From the NCBI GenBank assembly GCA_029557025.1, contig JAKPRU010000527.1, positions 1 to 6,473 on the forward strand: a stretch of DNA of 6,473 nt, given 5' to 3'. Positions 1 through 6,097 of the stretch are shown here, in pieces. This stretch comes from Candidatus Omnitrophota bacterium (GTDB taxonomy: Bacteria > Hinthialibacterota > Hinthialibacteria > Hinthialibacterales > JAKPRU01). The translations under genes and the position numbers were made by a program. Position 1 is the stretch's first letter; each line of letters opens with the position of its first letter. The notes beneath the pieces were generated by a model, which saw nothing but the letters and a program-made list of their open reading frames with translations, had not been told where the DNA came from and did no database searches.

Positions 1-350
1 CGGGCCGATGTCTTTCCGGTTCGGTGAGGAGTGCTTTTCAACTTTCCAAAGGTTCCTACACCATCCGTTGCGCTTCTGCTGCTCCAACTTCGTTTTGGAA
101 GATTGACCTTCCGGAACCCGGTTGGAAACAGAGACAAGGGTCCTACTGTCCGGGGCAGGGAAATCCTCCCTGTCCTATGTCCAGTCCCGGCAATTCTCCC
201 CGGATTTGACCGGCGTGGGCGGATTGCGCCGCCTCGGTATATTCGCTGGAATTGCCGTTTCGTGCTTCATATTGCAAGTCCTTTTCTTCGGACTGTGTGT
301 TCCACTCTGCGCCTGCTCCCAAAATGTTTCGTTGAGAGGAGGATCCAGAT
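1..350. other. Stretch with no supportable gene
   Basis: About 350 bases beyond the hypothetical gene. No frame on either strand gives a recognisable protein, and I see no clear terminator or long repeat. On the plus strand a frame open from about 104 to 451 encodes one hydrophobic stretch (around codons at 230-310) with two arginines before it and Cys-Ala-Cys after it, superficially like a signal segment. It has no good start, no convincing ribosome binding site, and runs antisense into the hypothetical gene. On the minus strand a 31-codon frame (175-270) follows an AAAGGA, but its sequence is not protein-like. The stretch could be spacer or the decayed end of a gene outside the window. Confidence 0.45.
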
Positions 351-860
351 TTAATTCAGTGATGGTCGGCGGGGATTTCCGCCACCCAGTAAGTGTTCCT
401 TTTCTTCTTCGCGCTTTTTCTTATCCGCCGGCAGTCCTCGCAACTCCTTAATATCGGGGTAGGGGATCAGCCATCGTCGGGTCCGGCCGATTCGTCGCTT
501 CTTGCCGGCGGATCGGATTTCGACGCTGCGTCGCTTGGGGACCAGGGTTTGGATTTCGTCCCCCTCGCTTTCGATTTCCTTGTGAATCAGTTCCAGGAGT
601 ACATTCTGGTTGTGAATATGCTTTTGAGAGGTTTCCGGTTGACTTCCGGGTTCCAGGAAGCGCAGCAAGTCATCCTGAATGGTTTCCCACAAAAGAGAGG
701 TAAGTTCTTTGCCTTGGTGGATGTTGGCCAATTCATTCGGGATCTCGCTTAGATGTCTGAGGTTGTAAATCCATTCCTCGTTAAGAGGTCCGACAGGCAG
801 GGCCGGATGCGAATCTATGTGTGTGTAAGGTATTTGTCGGTTGTACGCAGAAGCGGACAT
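351..860 (-). CDS. Hypothetical protein downstream of the flagellin gene
   Basis: A 169-residue soluble protein that I do not recognise. It has no signal peptide or membrane segment. The N-terminal two thirds look folded and helical, with LRHLSEIPNELANIHQGKEL (34-53), SLLWETIQDDLLRFLEPG (55-72) and NVLLELIHKEIE (86-97). Residues 108-129 form a strongly basic patch (KRRS, GKKRR, RTRRW) that could bind nucleic acid or an acidic partner. The tail from about 145 is a charged Lys/Glu stretch followed by Gly/Pro, likely disordered. The ATG at 860 has AAAGGGA seven bases upstream, a good ribosome binding site. It lies 136 bases downstream of fliC on the same strand, beyond the GC-rich hairpin. A TATAAC at about 924-929 is a weak -10-like element if it has its own promoter. 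A flagellar role is suggested only by position. Codon choice is less GC-biased at third positions than in fliC, with several CGA arginines. Confidence 0.68.
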   Translation of the reverse strand: MSASAYNRQIPYTHIDSHPALPVGPLNEEWIYNLRHLSEIPNELANIHQGKELTSLLWETIQDDLLRFLEPGSQPETSQKHIHNQNVLLELIHKEIESEGDEIQTLVPKRRSVEIRSAGKKRRIGRTRRWLIPYPDIKELRGLPADKKKREEEKEHLLGGGNPRRPSLN

Positions 861-949
861 TGTTCCATCCCTTTCGCAAAATCAGTTCCTCACTCGTGGC
901 CCTAAGCCGAGTCATTTCAATCAGTTATACAGTTGCAGTGAGAGTTGGA

Positions 950-983
950 CCGGGCGGGTCCGGCGGGGGTCGGCCCCGCCCGG
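950..983 (-). repeat. GC-rich hairpin 3' of fliC
   Basis: This lies 13 bases after the fliC stop. CCGGGCGGG (950-958) and CCCGCCCGG (975-983) are perfect 9-base inverted arms. A competing perfect inner stem, GGCGGGG (962-968) with CCCCGCC (974-980), has a five-base loop. Either fold would be very stable in the fliC mRNA. No T-tract follows on the minus strand, so it is not a standard rho-independent terminator. It may instead protect the transcript's 3' end or lower read-through into the downstream gene. Confidence 0.6.
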
Positions 984-996
984 CAGGTGTGCGGAA

Positions 997-3570
997 TCAG
1001 CCTCCAAGCAGGCTCAGCAGTGTCTGAGGCAGGAAGTTGGCCTGCGAGAGAACGCTTGTGCCAGCCTGGTAAAGAATCTGATGAAGGGTATAGCTGGTTG
1101 TCTCGGATGCGATATCCACATCGCTCAGACGCGATTCGGAGGATGTCAAGTTTTCCGAGCTGACAGACAGATTGCTGATCGTGGACTCCAAGCGGTTCAC
1201 GAATGCGCCCAGGGTTGCCCTGGCGCGGCTGATCTGATCCAGCGCCTCATCGACAATCTTAAGGGCTTCATTGACACCGGACACGGTTGTCACATTGATC
1301 TGATCCACTGTTCGACCGCTGCCGCGTCCGAATCCCAGGTTGTCGGCCCGAAGGTCCGGCATGTTGACCTGAAGGTCTTGGCCGGCAAAGGCCCCCACCT
1401 GGAAGTTGAGATTCTTGCTGATGGTGGAGATCAGCACCGCAAGGCCCGTGTTCGGGGAGCCGGTTGTCGGAGGACCGGTCACATCGAGCATGATGTCGAA
1501 GTCCAGGAGCAGGGTCTCGGCAACACCTTCGGAAACGCCGCTGACAAAGAAGACATCGGAGTCGCCGTTCTGGAAGGTGACCAGGGGACCGCTGTTCAGG
1601 CTGCCGACGAATTCCTTGGCCTCGACCTCCAGGGTATCCGTCCCACTGTTGAAGATGGAGGCGCTCATGATGCCGTCGCGGTCTCCGCCACCGACGCGCA
1701 TGGCCAACCGTTGCGGTGTCTCGCCGAACACGGTCGGGGTTGCGGCGGCCAGGACCACGAAATCACCTACAGTGACCCGCTGACGGGGGCCACCGGCGAT
1801 TTGAATCGTGGCCTGTTCGGGATTTCCGGCGATAATCAGCTCGGCACGATCGTTAATTGTGCTCTGCAGATCGGCACCTGTCTTATCATTGATGCGGATC
1901 AGGAAGTTCGACTCGGAGAAGCCGGCGACATCGTCGATCAGTTGGAATGTACCCGCTCCGGTATATGTGAACCGAGCGTCTCTGAATCCCCACTGATCGC
2001 CCGCGGCCTTTGTTCCGAACGCACTGGACTGATCGCGCCAGTTCAGCTCACGGAGAATGCCGGAGATCGTGAAGACATTCCCGTCAATCAGGTTATCCGC
2101 GGCGGGAGTGGCCGTATAGGTCAGCGTGCTGGAGAAACTTGTCCCGTCGGCATTGGTTCCCTCGATGGTGATGGTATCCCCACCGGTGAGGGTGAAGTAC
2201 TGCCGCCAGACACCATTGTACCAGACACCGTTGAGACCCACCGAACCCAGGGACGCATCGCGGGCCAGGATGGCGCCCGTTCGATCCGTCATGGTCAGGA
2301 GGCTTTCGAGCTCCCGCCGGGCAGGTGGAACCACATCTGTCACCGTGATGGCGAAGTTGCCGGTATCGAATGTGGAACCGGTGATGGAGTTGACCGTATT
2401 CCCGATCTGTCCGCCGGCATTCGCTCCGTTGACCAAGTCGCGGGTAACACCAAACTGCTGTGCGAACACGGTCCCTCCGTCAACAACGGTGAAGGAGATG
2501 TTGAATGCGGAAGGAGCCATGACATCGTTCGTTCCATCGCAGCTTGTGAAGTAGAAGCGCCCACCGGAGTTTGCGCCGGTTGCGCCGCTGAGTCCGCCCG
2601 CCGCACCGTCAGTCATGCTGACACGGGTCTGGACGAAGGATGAGGGGATCGTGCCGCCGCCGAACAGGGCTTTCTCTGCGGAGTCGATGGCCGCCTGAAT
2701 GGCCGCGCGCATGTTCGTCCAGGTGGCGCCAGCTCCGATGGAGAACGATCCAGCAAAGGGGGTTACTCCATCCGAAAGGACACCTTGGAACGAAATGCGA
2801 TCCGTGGCGGCCAGGGTGTATCCGGGGATGATTGTGCCATCCGCCAGGGTATACCGTCCCAGCTGGCTGCCGATGATATTGTCGGTAAGCGCAGCGAGCG
2901 CGCCGGTATTGTCGCGGATTTGCAAGCTGCTTACCGCGATGTCGGTCGCGTCTCGGACACCGGTGGCGAAAATCTGCTGACTGCCACGCGTTTCGGCGGG
3001 AAGCAGGGTCTGACGACCGGCCTGAGTCCGGATAATGTTCAGAATGGAGGTTCCGGACCGCAGGTTGGAGGCGTTTGGATCGTCGGAGATATGAACTCCG
3101 ATGGGATCCTGGCCTGCGCGGACTTCCGAACTGTTGGCATTATCTCCGTTGAACAGGACTCGTGTGCCGAATTGCGATGTCTCTGCGATGCGGTTGACCT
3201 CATCGATCTGCTGGAATACCTCATCCTGGATGGCTTGGATGGCCCGGTAATCATTGGAACCGGTATTGCCGGCAGCGATGGCCAATTCGCGGATCCGTTG
3301 AAGTCCGAGAACCATCTGATCCAATGCGGCTTCCGCTGTGTTGGACATGCTGATTCCGTTTTGGGCGTTGAGAATGGCTTGGTTGACGCCCCGGATTTGG
3401 ACCCGCAGTCGTTCGCGGATGGTCAATCCGGCGGCATCATCCCCGGCGCGGTTGATTCTCAGGCCGCTGGACAAACGCTCGATATTCTTTTGGAGCTTTG
3501 TGCTGACCGTGTTGAGATTGCGGGATGCGGTTACCGCGCCGATGTTGTTGTTGATACGTGTGAGGCTCAT
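997..3570 (-). CDS. fliC: Flagellin, very large (857 residues)
   Basis: The flagellar filament subunit, exported through the flagellar type III apparatus and polymerised outside the cell. The N-terminal D0/D1 part (about 1-165) is canonical: it starts MSLTRINNNIGAVTASRNL, has LSSGLRINRAGDDAAGL (33-49), LNAQNGISMSNTAEAALDQM (67-86), LQRIRELAI (90-98) and FGTRVLFNG (134-142). The C-terminal D1/D0 part (about 720-857) has FQVGAFAGQDLQV (723-735), ALDQISRARATLGAFVNRLE (776-795) and SRLSDVDIASETTSYTLHQI (813-832), and ends LLSLLGG. Both ends are intact, so the gene looks functional. Ordinary flagellins are about 270-500 residues. Here some 550 residues of variable surface domain, rich in Gly, Thr, Asp and predicted beta strand, lie between the ends. 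It includes two similar modules (about 250-366 and 457-565) and a single Cys at residue 344. The start is fixed by the strong ribosome binding site. No chaperone or cap gene (fliS, fliD) is adjacent. The flagellin call is certain; the role of the insert is unknown. Confidence 0.97.
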   Translation of the reverse strand: MSLTRINNNIGAVTASRNLNTVSTKLQKNIERLSSGLRINRAGDDAAGLTIRERLRVQIRGVNQAILNAQNGISMSNTAEAALDQMVLGLQRIRELAIAAGNTGSNDYRAIQAIQDEVFQQIDEVNRIAETSQFGTRVLFNGDNANSSEVRAGQDPIGVHISDDPNASNLRSGTSILNIIRTQAGRQTLLPAETRGSQQIFATGVRDATDIAVSSLQIRDNTGALAALTDNIIGSQLGRYTLADGTIIPGYTLAATDRISFQGVLSDGVTPFAGSFSIGAGATWTNMRAAIQAAIDSAEKALFGGGTIPSSFVQTRVSMTDGAAGGLSGATGANSGGRFYFTSCDGTNDVMAPSAFNISFTVVDGGTVFAQQFGVTRDLVNGANAGGQIGNTVNSITGSTFDTGNFAITVTDVVPPARRELESLLTMTDRTGAILARDASLGSVGLNGVWYNGVWRQYFTLTGGDTITIEGTNADGTSFSSTLTYTATPAADNLIDGNVFTISGILRELNWRDQSSAFGTKAAGDQWGFRDARFTYTGAGTFQLIDDVAGFSESNFLIRINDKTGADLQSTINDRAELIIAGNPEQATIQIAGGPRQRVTVGDFVVLAAATPTVFGETPQRLAMRVGGGDRDGIMSASIFNSGTDTLEVEAKEFVGSLNSGPLVTFQNGDSDVFFVSGVSEGVAETLLLDFDIMLDVTGPPTTGSPNTGLAVLISTISKNLNFQVGAFAGQDLQVNMPDLRADNLGFGRGSGRTVDQINVTTVSGVNEALKIVDEALDQISRARATLGAFVNRLESTISNLSVSSENLTSSESRLSDVDIASETTSYTLHQILYQAGTSVLSQANFLPQTLLSLLGG

Positions 3571-3578
3571 TGGTCGTA

Positions 3579-3586
3579 TCCTCCCT
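3579..3586 (-). promoter_or_regulatory. Strong ribosome binding site of fliC
   Basis: AGGGAGGA on the minus strand lies eight bases before the ATG at 3570. This strong Shine-Dalgarno match suits a highly translated structural protein and fixes the fliC start. Confidence 0.8.
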
Positions 3587-3596
3587 GATACTTTGA

Positions 3597-3614
3597 GCCG
3601 ACATCCGTGTCGGC
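3597..3614 (-). repeat. Small perfect hairpin at the fliC -10 / leader
   Basis: GCCGACA and TGTCGGC form a perfect 7-bp stem around a four-base loop, ending 26 bases before the fliC ATG and about 10 bases upstream of the Shine-Dalgarno sequence. One arm coincides with the candidate -10 box. It could act as a protein-binding palindrome on DNA or, if transcription begins further upstream, as a leader-RNA hairpin near the ribosome binding site. There is no T-tract, so it is not a terminator. Confidence 0.5.
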
Positions 3615-3633
3615 CTCACCAAATACTTTTTTC
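3607..3633 (-). promoter_or_regulatory. Candidate sigma-28 (FliA-type) promoter of fliC
   Basis: On the minus strand GAAAAAAG (3626-3633) is followed after 11 bases by GCCGACAC (3607-3614). The flagellar sigma-28 consensus is TAAAGTTT-N11-GCCGATAA, so spacing is exact, the -10 box matches at GCCGA and one later position, and the -35 box keeps the AAA core. Transcription would start near 3600, giving a leader of about 30 bases before the fliC ATG. Late flagellar genes such as fliC are commonly driven by sigma-28. The match is imperfect and inferred by eye. Confidence 0.42.
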
Positions 3634-3950
3634 TCCATTGTGGAGTGTCGGTTTCGGGTGCAATTCAGTCCATTGATCCGGTCTGTGATCTTCTCAGTGG
3701 CCGGATCCTGACAGGTTGCTTACCGGCAGCCTTTCGGCGAAATCACGGAGCTATTGGGCACTTGCTTACTTCAGATTGTCTCGGCAACCGACAGCCAGGA
3801 TGGGTGCTCTCAAAGTGTTCTGCTGAGCCTGGTTGCCATGGGTGGGTGCTGTAGTAGGCTCGCCAATAGGTTTCGGCTGGGAAATTTCGGACTTGAGTGT
3901 TTTGTGAAATTTTTTCTGAGATCGGGGGAAGAGACTCGCCTGCAACCCGC
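3634..3950. other. Non-coding spacer between the MATE gene and the fliC promoter
   Basis: About 317 bases with no reading frame that resembles a protein. A minus-strand frame of 78 codons (3743-3979) begins at TTG inside the MATE gene and lacks protein character. The spacer holds several repeats that may be regulatory: GATCCGG/CCGGATC arms (3675-3681, 3701-3707), GGCAACC/GGTTGCC arms (3783-3789, 3831-3837), two direct copies of TGGGTGCT (3801-3808, 3843-3850) and CTCCA/TGGAG (3633-3637, 3641-3645). Near the MATE stop an AT-rich pair AAATTTC/GAAATTT, around 3883-3913, is too weak to call a terminator. I see no acceptable sigma-54 site. Confidence 0.5.
3675..3707. repeat. Inverted repeat upstream of fliC
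   Basis: GATCCGG (3675-3681) and CCGGATC (3701-3707) are perfect 7-base inverted arms. Two more inward pairs, one of them a G-T wobble, can extend them to nine. The repeat sits about 40 bases upstream of the candidate fliC -35 element, where an activator or repressor site would fit. No known binding protein is recognised. Confidence 0.4.
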
Positions 3951-5384
3951 TTACGGAACTTCGGTGGAGGGAGACTCAATGACCGGAAGGAGATGCGGCA
4001 GGATCTCCGGTTCGATTACACGCATCGCGCGCCATTTCCCCCCAAGAAATCTTGCCAGGAAACAGAAACTCAAGGCAATAATGAATAATGTGGCAAATGC
4101 CCAGGCCGCATATAAACCAAAATGATAGAAACCACAAAACACAAGGATGGGAACCACCATCAGGAGCCAGCCCAATCCCACGGTCAGATAAAGAACAAAC
4201 CGCGTGTCGCCCGCTCCTTTCAAGGCGCCGGAGAAGATGAGATTCAGACTGTCAAACAGGCTGTAGAGCGCCACAAACTGAAGGATCACCACTCCCATCG
4301 GACGAATCAATGCGAATTGTTGGGGGTCCGCCTTCCAGGCAAAGGGTTCCAGAAACAGGTCCGGTAACAGTAGATAAGCAATGGCGAACAGCCCGATATA
4401 AGATGTGCTGAGGTGCACACCGGTCCAGGTGGCTCTGACGGCCAAATCGGGCCGATTTTTCCCCAAGTACTGCCCCACCAGAGTCGAGACAGTAATTCCG
4501 CATCCCAGCACGGGAATGAAGGCCAGCGAATTGATATTGAACGCAATGCTCGTGATGGTCAGCTCCAAAGTGCCGATTCGCCCGATCAGAAGCACAAACA
4601 ATGCCCAGGACAGAACGTCTAATCCCAGTTGGATCCCACTCGGCAGACCGTAATACATGAACCGCTTGAACAACACCGGATCGAGTCTCCAACCGGACAG
4701 GATAGCGTACTTCTCGCAATGAACTTTTCGGCAAACCAGCACAAGATAGAGAATCGCATTCACCACGGCGCTGATAAAAGTCGCCCATCCGGCCCCCACA
4801 ATCCCCATTCGGGGACATCCCCATTTCCCGAAAATCATAATCCAGTCGAAAAACATATTCACCAGCGTGCAAACTAGATTGACCCACAGAATGGTCATGG
4901 TTTCTCCCCGACCCGTGAAAAAACAGGACCATACCGTACTCGCCGTATAGAACACCAGGCAATAGCACAAAATGCGGAAATATGGAGTTTCCAAGGCAGC
5001 CACTTCCGGGGCGTGTCCCACCCACCGGAAGAACGGTTCCGCGACGATAACCAGAGGAATCACGAGGAGGCCGGAAAGAATACTGAAATAGATACCCTGC
5101 CAGAGCACCGGTCCGACTCGTTCGGGATGACCCGCGCCAACGTATTGCGCAACAAAGGTGTTGACATATCCCGCCGTACCGCATACAAATCCGCCGACCA
5201 CCCAGTAGACGTTTCCGGAGGCCAGTGCGGCCGCTACGGATTCCGCCGAATACCAGGTCAGAAACACCCGATCAACGAAATGCTGAATGGTAGCGGCCCC
5301 GCTGCTCAGGATCAGGGGAAAGGCAATCCGCAGAAAATCGCGGTATCCAGCCTCGCTTTCCCAACGTTCCCGCCAAGAAAACAT
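3951..5384 (-). CDS. MATE family efflux transporter (NorM/DinF-like)
   Basis: A polytopic inner-membrane protein of 477 residues (481 from the upstream ATG at 5396), the usual length for the multidrug and toxic compound extrusion family. These antiporters expel cationic drugs or metabolites in exchange for Na+ or H+. I count about twelve hydrophobic segments in two halves, roughly residues 19-220 and 240-450. Family-like motifs (481-residue numbering) are FPLILSSG near residue 26, FVDRVFLTWYS (40-50), VAQYVGAGHPERV (82-94), the half-one GRGETMTILWVNLVCTLVN (162-180) followed by GIVGAGWAT, VGQYLGKNRPDLAVRA in half two (307-322), and LKGAGDTRF (392-400). I chose the second ATG (5384) because GGAG sits six bases before it, at 5391-5394; the first ATG has only a weak GGA further upstream. 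The short cytoplasmic tail after about residue 451 is unremarkable. Substrate cannot be told from sequence. No strong sigma-70 promoter is evident upstream; TTGAAA-17-TAGCCT, just downstream of the trmO terminator, is a weak candidate. Confidence 0.95.
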   Translation of the reverse strand: MFSWRERWESEAGYRDFLRIAFPLILSSGAATIQHFVDRVFLTWYSAESVAAALASGNVYWVVGGFVCGTAGYVNTFVAQYVGAGHPERVGPVLWQGIYFSILSGLLVIPLVIVAEPFFRWVGHAPEVAALETPYFRILCYCLVFYTASTVWSCFFTGRGETMTILWVNLVCTLVNMFFDWIMIFGKWGCPRMGIVGAGWATFISAVVNAILYLVLVCRKVHCEKYAILSGWRLDPVLFKRFMYYGLPSGIQLGLDVLSWALFVLLIGRIGTLELTITSIAFNINSLAFIPVLGCGITVSTLVGQYLGKNRPDLAVRATWTGVHLSTSYIGLFAIAYLLLPDLFLEPFAWKADPQQFALIRPMGVVILQFVALYSLFDSLNLIFSGALKGAGDTRFVLYLTVGLGWLLMVVPILVFCGFYHFGLYAAWAFATLFIIALSFCFLARFLGGKWRAMRVIEPEILPHLLPVIESPSTEVP

Positions 5385-5390
5385 AGTGCG

Positions 5391-5394
5391 CTCC
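5391..5394 (-). promoter_or_regulatory. Ribosome binding site favouring the second ATG of the MATE gene
   Basis: GGAG on the minus strand lies six bases before the ATG at 5384, and four of its bases fall within the codons that follow the first in-frame ATG (5396). The upstream ATG has no comparable Shine-Dalgarno match at good spacing. This supports translation from Met5 of the longer reading. Confidence 0.55.
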
Positions 5395-5540
5395 ATCGTG
5401 ATTCATCGTCCGGGGATTTGGAAAGACGGAATCATTTCGGGTGGGATTTTCAAAATCAACAAGTCAAATAGGCTATCGCCGCGTGGGGGAGTTTTCAATC
5501 CAATACCGGAACAACCCTCACCACCAACCTTTCCCGGGGA

Positions 5541-5572
5541 AAAGATAAAAAGCTGGCACAATCTTCCAGCCT
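5541..5572 (-). terminator. Rho-independent terminator after trmO
   Basis: On the minus strand, AGGCTGG (5566-5572) can pair with CCAGCTT (5550-5556) to give a 7-bp stem with one G-T wobble and a nine-base loop. The run TTTTTATCTTTT follows directly. The hairpin begins about five bases after the trmO TAG stop. Position, stem and T-tract all fit an intrinsic terminator ending the gatA-trmO transcript and separating it from the MATE gene. Confidence 0.77.
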
Positions 5573-5576
5573 GTGA

Positions 5577-6077
5577 CTAGGAATCCTCTTCAAACCGCCG
5601 ATCCGCTTTTTCCCGCTCCACGGCGAGCCGGTCAATCCAACCGGCGGCAGTAGCTGGAAAGGATTCGAACGAAGGCACATACGGTTTGATATCCAAAAGG
5701 GGTGTTCTATCCAGGATATCCGAGCTCGCCACGCGAAGAATGCCCCGCGACACATCCACCGAAAGAAGTCTCACCGGAGACAGCCCGATGGGGTTCGGCC
5801 TGCACGGTGCACGGGTGGCGAAAAGCCCTCTCGGAACTGTATCGCGGTACGGAACGACCTTCGGTTGATAGCCTTTTGCCCGGTCGAACCAGTAAACCAG
5901 CCAGATCCGTTCGAATCCATCCAAATCCGCAAGAGAAGCCCGGTACGGTTCGTAGATCTCAACCGTTCCTTCGGCCTTCTCGGCATACACCGGTTGAATG
6001 GGGGTTCCTTCCTGAACCTTGAAAGGGGTATGGATCACACCGATGGGCCTGAGTTCAAGGGTGTCGGTATCGGACAT
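5577..6077 (-). CDS. trmO: tRNA (N6-threonylcarbamoyladenosine(37)-N6)-methyltransferase TrmO (short form)
   Basis: A 166-residue protein of the TsaA/YaeB/TrmO family. By family knowledge, TrmO uses S-adenosylmethionine to methylate t6A at position 37 of certain tRNAs, giving m6t6A, which tunes decoding next to the anticodon. Visible hallmarks are RPIGVIHTPF (residues 10-19), the GFERIWLVYWF strand (54-64), the signature RGLFATRAPCRPNPIGLS (83-100) that forms the cofactor-binding core, and DILDRTPLLDIKPYVPSFE (120-138). W147 lies in the usual closing segment. E. coli TrmO is about 235 residues with an extra C-terminal domain. This one stops just after the catalytic barrel, with only a charged tail, as in many shorter homologues. 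The ATG is 20 bases after the gatA stop; a weak GAG about 11 bases upstream is the only ribosome-binding-site candidate, so translation may be helped by coupling to gatA. An intrinsic terminator follows the TAG stop. The family is certain; the exact tRNA substrates are inferred. Confidence 0.93.
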   Translation of the reverse strand: MSDTDTLELRPIGVIHTPFKVQEGTPIQPVYAEKAEGTVEIYEPYRASLADLDGFERIWLVYWFDRAKGYQPKVVPYRDTVPRGLFATRAPCRPNPIGLSPVRLLSVDVSRGILRVASSDILDRTPLLDIKPYVPSFESFPATAAGWIDRLAVEREKADRRFEEDS

Positions 6078-6097
6078 GACTTAAAGGCTCGAAATGT

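Noticed and set aside
175..270. A 31-codon minus-strand frame preceded by AAAGGA.
   Set aside because: It is too short, Pro/Arg/Asn-rich without structure, and has no supporting context.
122..451. A plus-strand frame with a signal-like hydrophobic segment and Cys-Ala-Cys.
   Set aside because: It has only a TTG start and no convincing ribosome binding site. It runs antisense into the hypothetical gene and shows no mature domain after the hydrophobic stretch.
393..752. A 119-codon plus-strand frame antisense to the hypothetical gene.
   Set aside because: It is in codon register with the minus-strand gene, which has the better ribosome binding site and protein-like composition. The plus-strand frame lacks a good start context.
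841..2643. A 600-codon open frame on the plus strand antisense to fliC, continuing in the same frame at 2785-3588.
   Set aside because: It is exactly in register with fliC codons, so its stops would need TTA, CTA or TCA in fliC. These are rarely used there, which alone keeps the frame open. The peptide resembles no protein and fliC itself is unmistakable.
3784..3797. A possible sigma-54 promoter (TGGC...TTGC) upstream of fliC on the minus strand.
   Set aside because: The distance between the GG and GC elements is one base too short and the inner bases do not match, so sigma-54 recognition is unlikely.
3743..3979. A 78-codon minus-strand frame between the MATE gene and fliC.
   Set aside because: It starts with TTG inside the MATE coding region, has no ribosome binding site, and its composition is not protein-like.
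4252..5184. A 310-codon minus-strand frame inside the MATE gene.
   Set aside because: It is a shifted-frame shadow of the transporter. The MATE frame has continuous family motifs and membrane segments; this one has neither.
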